This document shows, piece after piece, positions 7,844-10,437 of a stretch of 10,437 bases of DNA. Location of the stretch: positions 1 to 10,437 of the forward strand of contig CAXBVF010000041.1 of assembly GCA_963979005.1 (NCBI GenBank). Direction: 5' to 3'. Source of the DNA: UBA6164 sp963979005. Its GTDB lineage: Bacteria > Patescibacteriota > Gracilibacteria > BD1-5 > UBA6164. Position 1 is the first letter of the stretch; every line of letters starts with the position of its first letter. The notes beneath the pieces are model-generated. The model had not been told where the DNA came from, made no database searches, and was given only the letters and a program-made list of their open reading frames with translations. A program made the position numbers and the translations under genes.

Positions 7844-10048
7844 TTAAACTATTTGGTTTTCTAATTCTTCTATCTTTTTTTTATCATCTGTATATTTTCA
7901 TCTAATTCTCATATCATACTTCTCTCAAGTAAATCATTTTTCTATATCACATTTAGGACAAAAATCATGTTCTCAATTTATATATCAATGTTTTGGACAT
8001 ATAGAAAAAGTTGGTGAAATAGTTATGTATGGCAAGCTATAATTTTCCATAACTGTTTTTACAAATTTTTTACATGATTCACTATCTGTTATTCTTTCTC
8101 ACATATACAAATGTAAAACAGTCCCTCATGTATACTTACATTGAAGTTCATTTTGTTCTTCAAGTGCCTCAAACGCATCCGATGTATATCATACAGGAAG
8201 TTGAGAAGAATTAGTATAATAAGGAGCTTGCGTTGTACCTGATTGGATTATTTCTGGCATTTGTTTTTTGTCTTCTTTTGCAAATCTATAAGTAGTTCCT
8301 TCTGCAGGTGTTGCTTCTAGATTATACATATTTCAAGTTTCTTCTTGATAAATTTTCAATGAATCTCTCATATAATCTATTATTTCTGTTGCAAATTCCT
8401 TACCCCACTTAGTAGAAATATTTTCTTTTCCTTTAGTAAAATTTAGAATTGCTTCATTCATACCATTTAATCAAATAGTAGAAAAATGATTTCTAAAACT
8501 TCTTAAATATCTATATGTATATGGATACAATCCTGAATTAAGCCATTTAGTTATAGTTTTTCTTTTTAATTCTAAAGATATTTTTGCTTGTTCCATTAAA
8601 TAGAACACCTGTTTTTTAAAAGCTTCTTTGTCTCATACATTTTTGTATCAGATACGAGCTAGATTCAATGTAACAACTCATATACTTCAAGTCATTTCAG
8701 CTGATCCAAATAGTCATCATCATCTTTTTTCTAACTGAGTTAAATCAAGTTGTAATCTACAACACATAGATCTAACAGCACCTGGTTTATATGCATCTGG
8801 ATTTTCTACTTTTTCATAAGTTCCATCATTTTTTTCTACTCTTTTAAACTGACTTCATACAAAATTTTGAAAATATGGTAGTCCATATTTGGCAGTCATT
8901 TCAAACAAAGCATCTATATCTGGATCTTCCCAAGGAAAATCTGGAGTGATATTATATGTTGGAATAGGAAAAGTAAATACTCTTCATTTTCTATCTCATT
9001 TAACATAAACATCAATTAAAGCTCTGTTTATAATCCTCATTTCAGCTTCAAGTTCAGAATATTTTTTCTTGTAATATCAATTATCTATTCAACCAAGAAA
9101 TAAGGCTTTATCTTTTAAATCTTCTGGACAAGTCCAGTCAAGAGTAATATTTGTGAACGGTGTTTGAGTTCCCCATCTAGATGGTACGTTTAACCCGAAA
9201 ATAAAATTTTGCATTTGTTGATAAACATATTTATATGTTTTGTCATGAATATATTTTTCCTCTTCTTCTTTAGATTCAAAACTTGCATTAGTTTCTTTTA
9301 ATTCAGCTCTTTTTTCTTCTTTGTACTTATGAACATATGGAGCTAAATAGGTATCAAATGATGAAAAAGCTTGTGCTCATGCCCATTCATTTTGCAGGGT
9401 TCAAAGAAAATTTATCATTTGATTAACTGCAGCCTGTAGATTATTTGCAGGTCAAGAATCTATTCTATTATCAGATCAATTAAATCATTCTTCTAGTAAT
9501 GCTCTTAAGCTCCAACCAGCACAATATCAACAAAACATATCTAAGTCATGTATATGCATATCAGCGTTTCTATGTAAACTTCAAATTTCAGATGGGTAAA
9601 CATGGCTTAGCCAATAATTAGCAGTAACTTTACCAGAAAGATTTAAAATCATTCACCCTAGAGAATATCATGAATTTGCATTAGCATTTACTCTCCAGTC
9701 AGATTTATCTAAATATTCTTCCATAGATTTTCATACCTCTATTACGATATTTTTATCAGATCTAGCTTCTGCTCTCTTTTGTCTATACAATATATAGTTT
9801 TTAGCAACTAAATCATGCCCATATTTTATTAATACTTCCTCAACTTCATCTTGAATAAGTTCAACATTTGGTATATTTGTTCATGATTTTTTTTCTACTA
9901 GTTTTATTACACTATCTGTAATAGATTTAACTTCTTCATAATTATCTCAAGCAGATGCTTTTATCGATGCTGTAATTGCATTTTCTATCTTTGTTCTATC
10001 AAAAGTTACAATAGCTCCATTTCTCTTTCTTAGCTTATAAATAGACAT
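7844..10048 (-). CDS. nrdD: Class III anaerobic ribonucleoside-triphosphate reductase, main chain lacking the glycyl-radical domain
   Basis: 734 aa. It reduces ribonucleotides to deoxyribonucleotides under anoxia. In order: an N-terminal ATP-cone (residues 1-~95, YKLRKRNGAIVTFDRTKIEN to LIKYGHDLVAKNYILYRQK) for allosteric activity control; the catalytic barrel with MHIHDLDMFCGYCAGWSLR, then NFIFGLNVPSRWGTQTPFTN; and the finger loop RSMCCRLQLDL with C429-C430, of which C430 fits the thiyl-radical position. LEKRGGGLFGSAEMTGSIG follows. The C-terminal zinc site is CPKHGYINGEHDFCPKC (C684, C697, C700). The usual next element, a glycyl-radical loop with RVxGYxRPV, is absent; the chain ends in a charged tail (DDKKKIEELENQIV), and the missing domain is the following small ORF. 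Start ATG 10048 gives the complete ATP-cone. Transcription probably starts at the promoter at 10101-10129 under NrdR control. The reductant subtype is uncertain; MCCR and SRWG resemble enzymes using a thioredoxin-like donor rather than formate. Confidence 0.95.
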
Positions 10049-10068
10049 TTGTTCATAAATATTAAAAT

Positions 10069-10125
10069 AATAATACCATATATTGTATATAGCTACGAGT
10101 ACTATATACAATATATGGTATTATT
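10069..10125. promoter_or_regulatory. 24-bp perfect inverted repeat carrying two NrdR-box-like operators at the nrdD promoter
   Basis: Arms 10069-10092 and 10102-10125 are exact reverse complements around a 9-bp centre. Each arm holds a site matching 13 of 16 positions of the NrdR-box consensus as I remember it (ACACWATATATWGWGT): ATACCATATATTGTAT at 10073-10088 and ATACAATATATGGTAT at 10106-10121. Both keep the C at position 4 and G at position 13. They are 33 bp apart, about three helical turns, as expected for paired NrdR boxes. One fills the -35/-10 spacer of the nrdD promoter; the other lies just after the inferred start. Since transcription would begin inside the loop, the repeat cannot fold in the mRNA, which favours a DNA operator. 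Confidence 0.7.
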
Positions 10126-10129
10126 CCAA
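10101..10129 (-). promoter_or_regulatory. Promoter of nrdD
   Basis: On the minus strand TTGGAA (10129-10124), a 17-bp spacer and TATAGT (10106-10101) form a good sigma-70-type promoter. Transcription should start near 10094, leaving a leader of about 45 nt to the nrdD ATG. The downstream NrdR-box-like site (10073-10088) would lie at about +6 to +21, and the other occupies the spacer, a classic repression layout. Confidence 0.6.
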
Positions 10130-10169
10130 ATTTTTTATTTATTTCCGATTGACTATTTATTTTTATAAA

Positions 10170-10217
10170 CTACTATATATAGTTTATGGATTTAATATTA
10201 AACACTACATATAGTTA
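10170..10217. promoter_or_regulatory. Second pair of NrdR-box-like sites upstream of nrdD
   Basis: CTACTATATATAGTTT (10170-10185) and ACACTACATATAGTTA (10202-10217) each match 13 of 16 consensus positions and keep C4 and G13. Their 32-bp spacing is the usual 16-bp site plus 16-bp gap. The second overlaps the stop codon of the preceding small gene. The first also lies in a longer repeat, ATAAACTA (10165-10172) with TAGTTTAT (10180-10187). A weak possible promoter on the minus strand (TTAATA 10201-10196, 18-bp spacer, TATAGT 10177-10172) overlaps this pair. The pair starts 64 bp from the promoter-proximal pair, again near a whole number of turns. Confidence 0.5.
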
Positions 10218-10435
10218 GAGTAGTCTTTAGAGATGAGATTTTGTATCTTATCTCTAACTTTTTCATAAGCCCAAACTAATTGTTCGTGTAAAACAGTATT
10301 TCATGTATCTATATTTATTCATATTGATGATGCAAATTCTTCCTCTGTCATAGAGTTATCATCATCTGGTCCTCAAGTTTGTTCTGCAGAATTATCAAAA
10401 AATGAATCATCTATTGTCATTGTTCATGCTGACAT
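10205..10435 (-). CDS. Unknown small acidic protein, or C-terminal end of a larger one
   Basis: Read with TGA as Gly, 76 codons run from an ATG at 10435 to TAG at 10207-10205. The ATG is two bases from the window edge, so the true start may lie outside. The first half is acidic and probably disordered (DDSFFDNSAEQTGGPDDDNS, then MTEEEF). The second half (VLHEQLVWAYEKVRDKIQNL) looks helical. I recognise no family; it does not look like an NrdA C-terminus, which would be expected to end in a Cys pair. It runs in the same direction as nrdD and ends about 157 bp before it, with the NrdR-box-like sites in between. TGA codons fall at plausible Gly positions (MSAG, QTGG, SSIG, DTGN), matching the code of the neighbours. 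Confidence 0.6.
10227..10257. repeat. Short inverted repeat near the 3' end of the small unknown ORF
   Basis: TTAGAGAT-G-AGAT (10227-10239) and ATCT-T-ATCTCTAA (10245-10257) form a 13-position stem with one internal mismatch (A/C in the minus-strand RNA) and a 5-nt loop. It lies inside the coding sequence, 20 bp before the stop codon, and has no T-run after it, so it is not a standard terminator. It may be chance or an mRNA-stability element. Confidence 0.4.
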
Positions 10436-10437
10436 AT

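Noticed and set aside
7820..7846. A single frameshift or sequencing error breaking nrdD in two
   Set aside because: The two pieces are already in the same frame; two stops (TAA, TAG) lie between them and the second piece has its own ATG and an extra N-terminal stretch. One error cannot explain this.
7883..7909. RIRGKY near the nrdD C-terminus (R714 to Y719) as a functional glycyl-radical loop
   Set aside because: It has R-x-x-G but lacks the following Tyr and RPV...N.GK context; the neighbouring ORF has all of these.
1..10437. TGA as tryptophan (mycoplasma-type code)
   Set aside because: TGA falls on invariant glycines, and tryptophans in nrdD, nrdB and the radical SAM protein are encoded by TGG.

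Overview
The window reads coherently only if TGA encodes glycine (genetic code 25). This points to the Absconditabacteria (SR1) / Gracilibacteria branch of the Patescibacteria (CPR). Under that code, eight long genes cover most of the sequence. TGA falls on invariant glycines such as those of the thioredoxin reductase CATCDG and GGGNTA motifs, the AAGD motif, and the radical-SAM GGEP loop. TGG is used separately for tryptophan, so this is not the mycoplasma code. By my count, trxB uses TGA for 20 of its 30 glycines. The DNA is strongly AT-rich. Clear Shine-Dalgarno sequences are missing in front of nearly every gene; starts are preceded by A/T-rich stretches.

Layout. At 1-1158 (minus) is a truncated type IV pilin-like protein whose C-terminal part looks like a FISUMP domain. 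After a divergent AT-rich spacer come, on the plus strand, trxB (thioredoxin reductase, 1380-2297), a long imperfect hairpin (2307-2409), and a SulP-family anion transporter with a STAS domain (2509-4260). The SulP gene ends in a bidirectional terminator whose three-base loop is the stop codon. All the rest is on the minus strand and is mostly a ribonucleotide reductase (RNR) locus. In transcription order this is: the end of an unknown small acidic protein (10205-10435), nrdD (class III RNR, 7844-10048), a separate 63-aa glycyl-radical domain ORF (7628-7819), an uncharacterised radical SAM/Cys-rich protein (6674-7570), an NrdG-type activase (5968-6669), the repressor nrdR (5447-5893), a probable terminator, and nrdB (class I RNR beta, 4290-5333).

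How it fits together. NrdD reduces ribonucleotides without oxygen using a glycyl radical. Here that radical domain is encoded by its own ORF, and the radical glycine codon is itself TGA. NrdG would install the radical. NrdB supplies the tyrosyl-radical subunit for an oxygen-dependent enzyme whose alpha subunit (NrdA) is not in the window. NrdR would repress the set. Upstream of nrdD I find four sites that each match 13 of 16 positions of the remembered NrdR-box consensus, spaced by about 33, 64 and 32 bp. One lies between a good -35 and -10, and another just after the inferred transcription start. TrxB may supply electrons to the RNR system, but no thioredoxin or NrdH gene is visible here. No tRNA, rRNA, CRISPR array or transposase was seen.
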